Assembly: GCA_017470115.1 (NCBI GenBank)
Contig: JAFUEZ010000003.1
Location: forward strand, 109,064-173,063
Origin: Bacilli bacterium
Lineage (GTDB): Bacteria; Bacillota_I; Bacilli_A; RFN20; CAG-826
DNA: 64,000 nucleotides
Reading direction: 5' to 3'
The notes below the pieces were generated by a model that saw only the letters and a list, made by a program, of their open reading frames with translations, was not told where the DNA came from and did not search any database. Position numbers and translations under genes: made by a program. Position 1 is the first letter of the stretch, and every line of letters starts with the position of its first letter. Shown one piece after another: positions 45,932-54,402 of the stretch.

Positions 45932-46201
45932 TTCATTATCAAACTAGCAAGATTCCATATTGAATTCGAAGCTAACCATCCATTTATTGATGGAAATGGA
46001 TGAACTGGAAGACTATTAAATAATTTAGAATTAATGAAATTTGGCTATCTGCCTATCGATATCAAGTTTAAAGATAGAATTGCCTATTACAATGCCTTTG
46101 ATGCATATCATCTTAGAGGAGATTTAAAGCCAATGACAAAGCTGTTTGGAAAATATTTATACGAAAGACTAACAAAATTTGTAGAAATAATAGTCGCCTA
46201 A
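45932..46201 (+). pseudogene. Broken Fic-domain protein
   Basis: The frame reads K-L-A-R-F-H-I-E-F-E-A-N and then the Fic catalytic motif H-P-F-I-D-G-N-G-stop-T-G-R: a TGA replaces the invariant Arg codon of HPFxxGNGRxxR. The frame stays open for 60 more residues with a Fic-like C-terminal half and ends at 46201. The 5' half is missing. Fic proteins transfer AMP or similar groups; this copy is dead. Confidence 0.8.
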
Positions 46202-46244
46202 TTAGATTAGATTTGAAATTAAAAATATTTTAAATGATACGAGG

Positions 46245-46280
46245 CAACCCGTGTCATATATTCTTATTGCTTTGTAGCAA
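46245..46280 (+). repeat. ~37-bp direct repeat, left copy
   Basis: CAACCCGTG...CTTATTG...GTAGCAA, about 80% identical to 47748-47784. The two copies flank the DUF5677-like gene. Confidence 0.5.
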
Positions 46281-46387
46281 GTAAAACTTTGTTTTAAGAA
46301 GAAAACAGAATATCGATTTTGATGGTGGATGGATAGTCTTTCTTAATAAGAAGTGAATTATAATTCAAAGTCGTTTAAAATAAGAAC

Positions 46388-47569
46388 ATGCAAAATAATG
46401 AAACAATTAATAGGGATGTAATCCAAGCCATTGAAAAAAGTAAGAAAGAACTTAACAAAGAGTTAAAGAAACTTTTTGCCGGCCAAATAACTCAAAATTT
46501 CATGCTCGATGTTATGTACACGATGTTAACAAGATATCTCGATTTGCAAAGTTACATTCCCTCTCCTGATGATGTCCAATTAATTCTTAGTGGGAGATCG
46601 CAAAACTTATTCTATATTCTCTGTGAGCACATCATTGGTGTTCATAGATCAAAAATCATCTTTCTTTCTGATTCAGAGCGCTCTCGATTAGAAGATAGCA
46701 GTGAATATAAAGAAGAGCTCATGGAAGATGTTTATAAAGAATTAAAGCTTAGATATCAAACTGGTGTGTTTATTCGCGAAGGCCAATTGGTTCGTGGTGA
46801 CCGATTCATCTTATTTCCATTACCTTATTACATAACTATATTGACATTAAAGCTTCTGAAAATTGCTCCAAAAACAAAAAAGATGCCAATCGTTTATATT
46901 GATATTGCTAATAAATCTTTGGCTATTTTGTCTCTTTTGCAAGACAACTTTTCTGATTGTGCTTATTCAAGTTGCAGAATTATTATTGAAGACTATATTC
47001 GTGGTACAATTTTCTATAATTGCAATGAAGCAATGGATGAGTTTTATAAGTTCAGTGAGTATGAATTGAAACAAAGTTTAGGTTATAAGTTCGATGACGA
47101 ATTCCTTGATAAGTTTAACAACAGACTTAATAAATCTTGCAGGAATAAGATTGAATTCCTCCATTATGGATGGGTTGATGTAATTCCTGGTTATCATCAA
47201 ATAGTGGTTAAAAATCCATACTCTTTTGGGAGTGTTAAAAAATTCATAGTTGAGAAATTTGCTCGTGTCGATAAGAATCAATACGATTTGTTAGATTATT
47301 ATCACTCAATGTGCAACGGCTATGCTCATGGTAGTATCCTAAATTCAAAATACCCACTCCTTCATTATTTTGAAATTACTTCGATATTGGTCAATGTTAC
47401 TGTAAATGCATATTTTGCTGCTTGTGAGGAGATTGAAGAAGACACAAAAATAGATGAATTAGATATTATTTCAGAAATTAACAAGCATTATAAAGTTTTA
47501 AAAGATGCCGATCTAAAGAAGAGCACAGAGAATTTTGAGAATTATTATAAAAATTTTAAAGTTTATTAA
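46388..47569 (+). CDS. DUF5677-like protein of unknown function
   Basis: 393 aa, mostly alpha-helical, no signal. A central segment (A-N-K-S-L-A-I-L-S-L-L ... A-Y-S-S-C-R-I-I-I-E-D-Y-I-R-G) and a later Y-H-S-M-C-N-G-Y-A-H-G-S-I resemble the DUF5677 group, in which a HEPN-like helical fold has been suspected; the R of an R-x4-H motif is absent. The match is by eye. No strong Shine-Dalgarno; AATAAGAAC abuts the ATG, a sequence also repeated upstream of the ATPase gene at 29752. It lies between a dead Fic gene and the membrane/ATPase pair, within the accessory region. Confidence 0.55.
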   Translation: MQNNETINRDVIQAIEKSKKELNKELKKLFAGQITQNFMLDVMYTMLTRYLDLQSYIPSPDDVQLILSGRSQNLFYILCEHIIGVHRSKIIFLSDSERSRLEDSSEYKEELMEDVYKELKLRYQTGVFIREGQLVRGDRFILFPLPYYITILTLKLLKIAPKTKKMPIVYIDIANKSLAILSLLQDNFSDCAYSSCRIIIEDYIRGTIFYNCNEAMDEFYKFSEYELKQSLGYKFDDEFLDKFNNRLNKSCRNKIEFLHYGWVDVIPGYHQIVVKNPYSFGSVKKFIVEKFARVDKNQYDLLDYYHSMCNGYAHGSILNSKYPLLHYFEITSILVNVTVNAYFAACEEIEEDTKIDELDIISEINKHYKVLKDADLKKSTENFENYYKNFKVY

Positions 47570-47747
47570 ATGAAAAAGATTCCACATAAATTTAGAGTTG
47601 GCATCCTATATCAGGGAATATGTTAGATGAAATGGTTGCTCTATTAAATGAAGCAAAAATCATAAAAATCTAGAAGAATATGTCAACATGAAATCTTTTG
47701 ATGAGAAACGCGTTGCTGCAAAATTATATTTCATGATGAATCACCTC

Positions 47748-47784
47748 CAACCCGTGCAATATAATCTTATTGATTTTATAGCAA
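47748..47784 (+). repeat. ~37-bp direct repeat, right copy
   Basis: Partner of 46245-46280. Both read as a similar short coding stretch (Q-P-V-x-Y-x-L-I) in one frame, so they may be tails of related lost genes. The segment 47573-47845 around it holds only short remnants. Confidence 0.45.
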
Positions 47785-47845
47785 AGAGAAAAAATTCTAT
47801 TAAAATTAATAATGTGATAAACTTACAATCAGTTGAGGATAAACA

Positions 47846-48562
47846 ATGTCAAAAAATGATAGAAGTATAATTGAACGTCTTGATGATATAGAAAAGAAAA
47901 TACCAACAACAAAACATCATGAAGCTAGACCAATTTCAGAAGTCATTGGTAGATCATTTGCAGATTATTTGAACGATGCTACAGTTTATGGAATCGAGGA
48001 AGATATAAGGAAGTTTAATAAAACTATAAAGAAACAAAAAAGAAAGTCTATTATATTTCTTTCTCTATTAGCCTCAATCCTTCTTTTTTATATTGTCTGT
48101 CTAGTCATAAATAAACAACTTGAACGGATATTGATCGTTCTTACATTATTGGCAATCATTCCTTATATAATTGTTTTAATTGCTTTATTCAAACAAAGGA
48201 ACAAACAACCTATGCGCTCCTTTTGGAATGTTAAAAATTTAGAGTTATATTTAGTTAATGATGGAGAACACAAGAAAATAGTAGAAGAAGAGAGTAATGG
48301 TGTACTTTTCTATATACTGGTAATTTCTAAATTATTAGCCATTATTATGAGTGTTGGAGGAGTGCTTTGGTACAATTTTTCTTTGATGCAATCAGCCACT
48401 AATATTGCTTTATATCGGATTTGTACGATTCTTGGGTATATTATCGTATTGATTAACTGTATTTCTGTAGGCATTAGGAAACCTTATTATTTTTTTAATT
48501 ATATTATTGAGACAGAAGATTCTTATGTAACTTACCCTATATTAGATTATTTTGAGAAATAA
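47846..48562 (+). CDS. Four-TM membrane protein paired with an ABC-type ATPase
   Basis: 238 aa. A soluble charged N-terminus (D-R-S-I-I-E-R-L-D-D-I-E-K-K), two TM segments (about 67-88 and 92-113), a cytoplasmic loop and two more (about 154-175 and 187-209). No family recognised. RBS GAGGAT (47835-47840). It ends 9 bp before the ATPase gene. Membrane effector plus ATPase pairs are a common layout in anti-phage systems; that role is inferred only. Confidence 0.65.
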   Translation: MSKNDRSIIERLDDIEKKIPTTKHHEARPISEVIGRSFADYLNDATVYGIEEDIRKFNKTIKKQKRKSIIFLSLLASILLFYIVCLVINKQLERILIVLTLLAIIPYIIVLIALFKQRNKQPMRSFWNVKNLELYLVNDGEHKKIVEEESNGVLFYILVISKLLAIIMSVGGVLWYNFSLMQSATNIALYRICTILGYIIVLINCISVGIRKPYYFFNYIIETEDSYVTYPILDYFEK

Positions 48563-48571
48563 GGTGTTCGC

Positions 48572-49771
48572 ATGTATTTGACTTATTTAAAGATTAAAAA
48601 TCATCCTATTCTGAATGATGTTGACATTGATTTAAGAAACCCAACAACAGGTAAAGCATATTCAATTATTGCTTTTGTAGGTGAAAATGGTTGTGGAAAA
48701 ACCACTCTTTTGAATGAAATTTTCAACTACCAAAATTCGAAATATTTTATTTTTAAAGAAAATGAAAGATCTTCTAGTGTTATTCCGTACTCTTCTTTAT
48801 TCTTAAGGCAAAATAGTTTAGCTAGAAGCGCTATGAGTGAAATAGGAAAAGCAATTGATGGCAAAGAAAGATTTGCGGTAAACAGCGATAGTTTTCCTGT
48901 AGAATCTATAAATAAAACTAAACCTATTGAGAACAAAGAGCGAGGGCTTAAACTTTTAGAGTTACTTAATGATATTGAAATTTATACACTTTTTAAAGAA
49001 GGTGCAATAGGCGAGGTTGCTTGTGGAAACGAAATATTGCAATTAATCGATGAAAAGAAAAGAGGTTACGACATTTCAAATTATTCATCAGGACAACAAG
49101 AAATCTTATTGAAATTAAAAGATCTTTTTAAATATTATCCTACTAATGATAGTGTGCTTTTAGATGAACCAGAAACATCTTTACACCCTAGATGGCAATT
49201 AGAGATTGTTGATTTAATTAGGTTAATGCTAACCGATATTAATCAAAGGACACCTCAAATTTTCTTAGCAACACATTCTGAAAAAGTGTTGGAATCTTTG
49301 ATTAAAAGAGATGATGTACTAATTGTTAGGTTATTTAAACGAAACGATAAGATTATTGCTGAGACAATCAATGAGATGAATTTATGCTTGCCAACTGTAA
49401 CATTTGCAGAATTAGATTATGTTGTTTTTCATATCCCATCACTTGATTATCATGATCATTTATTTACCTGCTTTGGAGAATTTTTTGATAAAGACACTAG
49501 TACAGCAATTGATTTAAAAATTGAGAGAAAATCAGAAAAAATCTTTGGTAAAAAGAATATAGATCAATTTAAAAAAGAGCGCGTTAACTCTCGTTTCAAT
49601 AAGATTTATGTTACAAAAATGTTACCGACATATATAAGGGACTATTTTCATCATCCTAGCGAGATAAAAGCTCCTACCGAAGAGGAGTTGGTTAAATCAA
49701 TAGAATTAATGCGCGCATTAATCAAATATATGAAAGAAAAAGGATTTAAAGAAGCTGAAGAAACAGATTAG
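48572..49771 (+). CDS. AAA_21/ABC-type ATPase (OLD/RecF-like core without TOPRIM)
   Basis: 399 aa. Starts M-Y-L-T-Y-L-K-I-K-N-H, Walker A V-G-E-N-G-C-G-K-T-T-L-L, signature-like Y-S-S-G-Q-Q-E-I-L-L, Walker B V-L-L-D-E-P-E-T-S-L-H-P, and switch A-T-H-S-E-K-V-L-E. No TOPRIM domain follows; the C-terminus (about 300-399) is charged and helical. Such ATPases act as sensors in several defence systems. Translationally linked to the membrane protein before it. Confidence 0.85.
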   Translation: MYLTYLKIKNHPILNDVDIDLRNPTTGKAYSIIAFVGENGCGKTTLLNEIFNYQNSKYFIFKENERSSSVIPYSSLFLRQNSLARSAMSEIGKAIDGKERFAVNSDSFPVESINKTKPIENKERGLKLLELLNDIEIYTLFKEGAIGEVACGNEILQLIDEKKRGYDISNYSSGQQEILLKLKDLFKYYPTNDSVLLDEPETSLHPRWQLEIVDLIRLMLTDINQRTPQIFLATHSEKVLESLIKRDDVLIVRLFKRNDKIIAETINEMNLCLPTVTFAELDYVVFHIPSLDYHDHLFTCFGEFFDKDTSTAIDLKIERKSEKIFGKKNIDQFKKERVNSRFNKIYVTKMLPTYIRDYFHHPSEIKAPTEEELVKSIELMRALIKYMKEKGFKEAEETD

Positions 49772-49845
49772 GTTTATGATATAATATGTAAGCCAGTGGG
49801 TACGTCCAATGTTTAGAAATAAACGAGTGGAGGAGGTACTGCTAA

Positions 49846-50067
49846 ATGAGCTTCAATACTGGCATATACTCTTCCACAAAATTATTGGAAGAAATCAAGG
49901 ACCTCATCAAAGATGAAAATTTGACTCAAGAACAGTTTGCTGATGAAATTGGTTATAGTCGCAAGGCATTTAACAGATTTATCAACGGCAAAAACGCTAA
50001 AACTGATTTTGATCTAATAGTTCTTCTTTGCAAGAGACTTGGAATTAAGGCAATCGTCATCGAATAA
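49846..50067 (+). CDS. Small XRE-type helix-turn-helix regulator
   Basis: 73 aa: E-E-I-K-D-L-I-K-D-E-N-L-T-Q-E-Q-F-A-D-E-I-G-Y-S-R-K-A-F-N-R-F-I-N-G-K is a full HTH_3 domain. Strong ribosome binding site GGAGGAGGT (49830-49838). Alone, 75 bp after the ATPase gene; the terminator stem begins inside its last codons. It may control the membrane/ATPase pair or be an antitoxin without a visible toxin. Confidence 0.8.
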   Translation: MSFNTGIYSSTKLLEEIKDLIKDENLTQEQFADEIGYSRKAFNRFINGKNAKTDFDLIVLLCKRLGIKAIVIE

Positions 50068-50092
50068 ATCGATGAGGTTGCCCTTTTTATTT
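50049..50092 (+). terminator. Terminator overlapping the end of the small regulator
   Basis: GGCAATCGTCATCGA (50049-50063) pairs, with small bulges, with TCGATGAGGTTGCC (50069-50082), followed by CTTTTTATTTTG. Confidence 0.75.
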
Positions 50093-50112
50093 TGTTACCA
50101 TTTTTGGGACAT
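50091..50112 (+). repeat. 22-bp upstream motif, copy 1
   Basis: TTTGTTAC-N3-TTTTGGGACA type motif, 18 of 22 bases identical to 53678-53699. It lies 71 bp before the ATG of the small protein at 50183; copy 2 lies 73 bp before the related gene at 53772. Confidence 0.5.
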
Positions 50113-50182
50113 TTAGGTTTAACAAATTATTTGGATTTAATATATAAACGTCTAGGATTAGTGATAGAAAGTAGAGAATGAT

Positions 50183-50527
50183 ATGAAAAGTATTGATGCA
50201 AAAGAAGTAATTAAAACATTAAATCGGATTACTCAAGCCGATGTTGATGCACAACCAATATTAGAGCCGAAAAAAAATGAAAATGGAATTTACAAATGCG
50301 TTGTTTACCTTCCGTTGATTGATAAGACAGTAATCGGTATTGGTGATTCCAAAATAGAATCGATTGATAACGCCACAAAGCAATCGTCTAAATTAATAGA
50401 TGAGTATCTAGAAGAAAATCCACATTACATAACTAATGACTTTTTTGGTGAGTCGAGTTATATTTTAGTAGAAGATGATAATGAAAATTTATACATTCAT
50501 TTGATAGGAGAAAGAACATATTGTTAA
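50183..50527 (+). CDS. Small protein with dsRBD-like segment (paralogue of the 53772 gene)
   Basis: 114 aa. Residues about 30-75 (E-N-G-I-Y-K-C-V-V-Y-L-P-L-I-D-K-T-V-I-G-I ... A-T-K-Q-S-S-K-L-I-D-E-Y-L) fit a beta-beta-beta-alpha pattern like double-stranded RNA-binding folds and align with residues about 35-80 of the 53772 protein (same C, P, D, V positions, then a long helix). No strong ribosome binding site. RNA binding is an inference. Confidence 0.6.
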   Translation: MKSIDAKEVIKTLNRITQADVDAQPILEPKKNENGIYKCVVYLPLIDKTVIGIGDSKIESIDNATKQSSKLIDEYLEENPHYITNDFFGESSYILVEDDNENLYIHLIGERTYC

Positions 50528-50861
50528 TTGAAACTTCAACTTTATTTATAACATCTTAAATTATTAATTCGGTTTTTATAATTGTTGAATGTTATGGTTG
50601 AGAGCAAAAACAAAGCATATTTGGGAGGTTTGTTTGAGATTTAGTCTTTAGTCTCATTGGGCTTTTATAAATGCTTACCTTCAAGAACAAGAAATTATTA
50701 GTACTGCATTGTAGATTCTTTCTTGCTATTACAGCCAAGGCGTTTTCTTAGTCATTCGGTTCTAATAACGGCATTAGAGTAGGAGCTAGTTTTTATCAAA
50801 AACATCTAGAGACTTTAAACAATGGTACTAAACTATCCTTAAGTTTAGAGAAAGGCATTTT
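50528..50861 (+). other. Intergenic region upstream of the iron/cobamide-type importer
   Basis: 334 bp with no credible gene. It has AT-rich and some more mixed sequence near 50,690-50,790. I looked for cobalamin-riboswitch landmarks and for a clear Fur box and saw neither. Confidence 0.4.
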
Positions 50862-51935
50862 ATGTTTAAAAAATCATTTATTACATTCTTGGTTGCGACT
50901 GCTTCATTAGGAAGTGTTTTCGCATGTTCAAATATAGAAGAGTCTACCGAATCGACAATAACAATTACTGATATGGAAGGGAAAGAAGTAGTTGTTCCAA
51001 AAAAATTAAAAAAAGTAGCATGCATCTCTCAATCTGCTACAGATTTAATGATTTCATTTGGTTTAGGAGAAAAGATTGCAGGCACTTATCGCTCTTTTAC
51101 ATATAATAAGTGGGCGGAAGAGTTATATCCACAAGCAAAAAATTTTAAGGCTTATTCATATAGTGTAGCTGCTGAAGAATTAGTGAACGATGGTATAGAT
51201 TTAGTAATAATTCAAGATACCGAAAATGCTGATTCTTTTAGGAATGCAGGCATTCCTGTAATTGGCATTCATCAATATTCTCCATCTGGACCATTCGATG
51301 ATGAAATTTATGATGTGGCCAATATTTTAGGGAAATTATTTCCAGAAGCAAAAGCAAAAGCTGATACATGGATAAAGGAAGTAAAAGATACTATTAGCGA
51401 AATTAAAGCAAAAGTGGGCAGCATAAACAGTGAGAAAGCTGTTTACTATGTAAACGGTGAAAAGGCTAAAGGGCTATATTATTCTGATGGCGGTAATTCG
51501 ATGATATCAAAAATCTATGATATTGCTAATGTTAGACTTGCCACTGAAAAATATGAAGTTCTTAATGTTCATAAAGTATCTGATGAAGAAATGGTTAAGT
51601 TGAACCCATATGCAATGATGATAGGTGGTGCTTATCAAAATAATTTAATTGATGAACTCAACAATTCTGCAGTGTGGTCATCACTTGATTGTAATAAAGA
51701 AAACAGAATTTATCGTATTCCTGTGTGCATGACTGGCATTGAAAATGTAAGTGCAGAAACACCACTAATGCTCAAATACGCAGCTTCGCTGTTCAATGAT
51801 TATGAGTTCGATATGAAAGCTGAGATGAAAGCTAATATTAAAAAATACTTTAATTACAATCTAAGTGATATGGATGTCGAAAATATGTCTAAAGGTTTAG
51901 ATAAAAAAGGAAAGAGAATGGTAGATGCAAACTAA
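50862..51935 (+). CDS. Substrate-binding lipoprotein of an iron-siderophore/cobamide ABC importer
   Basis: 357 aa. Signal peptide with lipobox S-V-F-A-C (Cys22), then a class III binding protein fold (TroA/BtuF/FepB): I-T-I-T-D-M-E-G-K-E-V-V-V-P-K, K-K-V-A-C-I-S-Q-S-A-T-D-L-M, S-V-A-A-E-E-L-V-N-D-G-I-D-L-V-I. The ligand cannot be told; haem, ferric siderophore or cobamide are the usual choices. First gene of a three-gene operon; the permease ATG lies inside its last codons. Confidence 0.9.
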   Translation: MFKKSFITFLVATASLGSVFACSNIEESTESTITITDMEGKEVVVPKKLKKVACISQSATDLMISFGLGEKIAGTYRSFTYNKWAEELYPQAKNFKAYSYSVAAEELVNDGIDLVIIQDTENADSFRNAGIPVIGIHQYSPSGPFDDEIYDVANILGKLFPEAKAKADTWIKEVKDTISEIKAKVGSINSEKAVYYVNGEKAKGLYYSDGGNSMISKIYDIANVRLATEKYEVLNVHKVSDEEMVKLNPYAMMIGGAYQNNLIDELNNSAVWSSLDCNKENRIYRIPVCMTGIENVSAETPLMLKYAASLFNDYEFDMKAEMKANIKKYFNYNLSDMDVENMSKGLDKKGKRMVDAN

Positions 51936-52932
51936 AAAGAAAAGCAAAAAATTTCTTATAATTTTAGCTGTTTTAATTTTTGTTTTAATTGCGATATTTT
52001 TTGTTTCGATGAGTATTGGAAGGTACTTTATACCAGTCGAAGATGTGTTTAAATTTTTCACCTTTCAAAAGATAGAGGATACTCCTCATAGAGTAATCGA
52101 ATATTTAAGGTTGCCGAGAACTCTTTTGGCTGTATTAATAGGCTGTTCTTTAGCGGTTAGTGGTTCAATATATCAAAGCACATTTAATAATAAGTTAGTT
52201 TCTCCTGATTTGTTGGGTGTTACTAGTGGTGCTAGTGTAGGCGCTTGTTTGGCGATCCTTGTCGGCCTATCTAGCGCAATGACTAGTGTGTTTGCGTTTT
52301 TCTTTGGATTTGTTGCTGTTCTTTTGACAGTTTTGCTTTCAAAGGTATTTAAAAATAAGTCAAACATCATTCTTATATTGTGTGGTCTTGCTGTTGGTGG
52401 CTTAATGTCATCTTTAGTAGGGCTTATGAAATATTTGGCAGATAATGAAATGAAGTTAGCGGAAATGACTTTTTGGCTTCTTGGTGATTTATCAAAAACA
52501 ACAATTAATGATTTTTGGGTGGTTCTTCCTGTCACTGTTATTGGTTGCGCTGTTGCAATTATCCTTTCTTGGAGGCTTAATATTATCTCGCTTGGTTTAA
52601 AAGAATCAAAAGCCCTTGGAGTTAATTATAAGTTTACAATAAGTCTTTTAATACTTGTTGCAACGGCACTCACAGCGGTTTCGGTTTCCGTATGTGGAAC
52701 AATTGGTTGGGTTGGACTAGTAATACCTAATGTAGTAAGGCTTTTTGTTGGAAGTAACAATAAAAAGGTCATACCAATTTCAATTCTATTAGGATCTATT
52801 ATGATGGTTATCGTCGATACACTTGCTAGAAGTATCGCTCCTAATGAAATTCCTTTAAGTATTATAACGGGAATTTTAGGAACTCCAGTATTTATATTTG
52901 CCATTTTTAGAAGAAGGAGAGAAATACAATGA
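51925..52932 (+). CDS. FecCD/BtuC-family ABC permease
   Basis: 335 aa, about ten TM segments. The family blocks R-L-P-R-T-L-L-A-V-L-I-G, S-P-D-L-L-G-V-T-S-G-A-S-V-G-A and G-W-V-G-L-V-I-P-N-V-V-R are intact. It overlaps the binding-protein gene by 11 bp and the ATPase gene by 4 bp (ATGA). A single permease implies a homodimer. Confidence 0.93.
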   Translation: MQTKKKSKKFLIILAVLIFVLIAIFFVSMSIGRYFIPVEDVFKFFTFQKIEDTPHRVIEYLRLPRTLLAVLIGCSLAVSGSIYQSTFNNKLVSPDLLGVTSGASVGACLAILVGLSSAMTSVFAFFFGFVAVLLTVLLSKVFKNKSNIILILCGLAVGGLMSSLVGLMKYLADNEMKLAEMTFWLLGDLSKTTINDFWVVLPVTVIGCAVAIILSWRLNIISLGLKESKALGVNYKFTISLLILVATALTAVSVSVCGTIGWVGLVIPNVVRLFVGSNNKKVIPISILLGSIMMVIVDTLARSIAPNEIPLSIITGILGTPVFIFAIFRRRREIQ

Positions 52933-53672
52933 GCTATATAGAAGTTAAAAATCTTTCCTTTGGATATGATAAGAACAGAAATATTTTGGAAGATATATCG
53001 ATTAATTTTGATAAAGGCAAAATTGTTGCGTTAATAGGAAAAAACGGAAGCGGTAAATCTACTTTTCTTGATTGTATTCTTGGCATAAATGATTATTATG
53101 GAGTGATCAGTATTGAAGAGCATGATATTAAAGATTTATCAGATATTCAATTTGCACGTCTTATTTCTTTTATCCCTCAAAGCGTTCAAATAAATATTGA
53201 CTATACTATATTTGATTTTATTTCTTTCGGCAGAAATCCTCATATTAAATTAGGATTATCTATGAACGAAAACGATTATCAAAAAGTAATCTGTAATGCT
53301 GAAAAATGTGGAATTTCTAAATTGCTTGAAAAAAGTATAAATAAAGTAAGCGGCGGGGAATTACAATTGGCGTTTATTGCAAGAGCATTAACTCAGGAAA
53401 CACCTATCTTTGTTATGGATGAACCAACGGCATCTTTAGATTTTGGCAACCAACAAAAATTATTCAAAATAATGACCGATTTAGTTAAAGAAGGGAAAAC
53501 AATAATATTTACGACGCATAATCCTAATCATTTAATAAACTTAGAATGTGACATATTTGCTGTTTCTGATAAAAAAATTAATCCAATAACTGAGCTAAAT
53601 TCTAAAACCATCAAAGAAATATATGGTGAAGAGTTTGAACAGGAGGGGAGAGCTTTCTTATTTAAACTTTAG
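52929..53672 (+). CDS. ABC transporter ATPase (FecE/BtuD type)
   Basis: 247 aa. Walker A L-I-G-K-N-G-S-G-K-S-T, Q-loop F-I-P-Q-S, signature V-S-G-G-E-L-Q-L, Walker B I-F-V-M-D-E-P-T-A-S-L-D-F-G-N, and H-loop T-T-H. All key residues present. It completes the importer. The operon is inserted between two genes for related dsRBD-like proteins in the accessory region. Confidence 0.93.
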   Translation: MSYIEVKNLSFGYDKNRNILEDISINFDKGKIVALIGKNGSGKSTFLDCILGINDYYGVISIEEHDIKDLSDIQFARLISFIPQSVQINIDYTIFDFISFGRNPHIKLGLSMNENDYQKVICNAEKCGISKLLEKSINKVSGGELQLAFIARALTQETPIFVMDEPTASLDFGNQQKLFKIMTDLVKEGKTIIFTTHNPNHLINLECDIFAVSDKKINPITELNSKTIKEIYGEEFEQEGRAFLFKL

Positions 53673-53677
53673 AATTC

Positions 53678-53699
53678 TTTGTTACTGATTTTGGGACAA
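53678..53699 (+). repeat. 22-bp upstream motif, copy 2
   Basis: Matches 50091-50112 at 18 of 22 bases and sits 73 bp before the ATG at 53772. Confidence 0.5.
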
Positions 53700-53771
53700 A
53701 CACTATTTGTTATCATTTTTTGCTGTAAATTATTTTTGTCGATGAAAAATCGTCAGAAACGGAGTTAAAAA

Positions 53772-54401
53772 ATGAAAGAAACAATAAAAACCGCAAACAA
53801 ATTAATTAAAGTAGAAAACTGGATTAATCATTATTCACAAAACAACACACCTAAAGAAATTGAAGCAATTCAGCTTGAAAATGGTAAATGGTTATGTGAA
53901 ATTGAAATCCCATACGTTGATATAAAAGTTAAAGCTATTTCAAAAACAGAAGCTAATGCTATGTTAAGAGCAGCAGATAAAGCTTACATAATAATTCAAG
54001 AATTCCTTCGTAATAATATGAATAAAAATTTGACTTTAGAAAAGATTCATAATATGCAAATGAGAATTAACGAAAAAGGTGAAGTCATGTCAATTGGAAC
54101 TTCAAGAAAATATAATGAAAAAGAGGATAACAGAATATTTTATCTAGAAAGAAAAACTATTGAAGAAATAGAAAAAACAATTGAAAAGATAAAGAAAGGT
54201 TTAAATTCTTCAGATAACTTAATACTTGAGATTATTGATAAGTCAGGATTTGAAGATACTATGAGCGAAAAAGAAATTAAAAATACATTTGCTAGAATGG
54301 TCATGAGCAGAAATAAAAATATATATTCTTCTGTAGTATCAATTAAAGATAACCACGTAATCTTCATAGGCTACGCTCTTAATGAGAAAGGAGGTAACTA
54401 A
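53772..54401 (+). CDS. dsRBD-like protein, first gene of the second exonuclease-HEPN module
   Basis: 209 aa. Residues about 35-80 (E-N-G-K-W-L-C-E-I-E-I-P-Y-V-D-I-K-V-K-A-I ... A-D-K-A-Y-I-I-I-Q-E-F-L) show a three-strand-then-helix pattern like dsRNA-binding folds and are related to the 50183 protein. The C-terminal half is helical and lysine-rich (E-I-E-K-T-I-E-K-I-K-K-G-L), ending in a strand pair. GGAG at 53761-53764 could be the ribosome binding site. The exonuclease ATG is 1 bp after its stop; the RBS AAAGGAGGT for that gene lies inside its final codons. Confidence 0.65.
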   Translation: MKETIKTANKLIKVENWINHYSQNNTPKEIEAIQLENGKWLCEIEIPYVDIKVKAISKTEANAMLRAADKAYIIIQEFLRNNMNKNLTLEKIHNMQMRINEKGEVMSIGTSRKYNEKEDNRIFYLERKTIEEIEKTIEKIKKGLNSSDNLILEIIDKSGFEDTMSEKEIKNTFARMVMSRNKNIYSSVVSIKDNHVIFIGYALNEKGGN

Positions 54402-54402
54402 A

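Noticed and set aside
47688..47870. 60-residue reading frame before the membrane protein
   Set aside because: No RBS, overlaps the next gene, and lies on the direct-repeat remnant; treated as non-coding debris.
50528..50861. Cobalamin riboswitch before the FecBCD/BtuFCD-type importer
   Set aside because: The conserved cobalamin-box landmarks were not seen; the importer ligand is left open.
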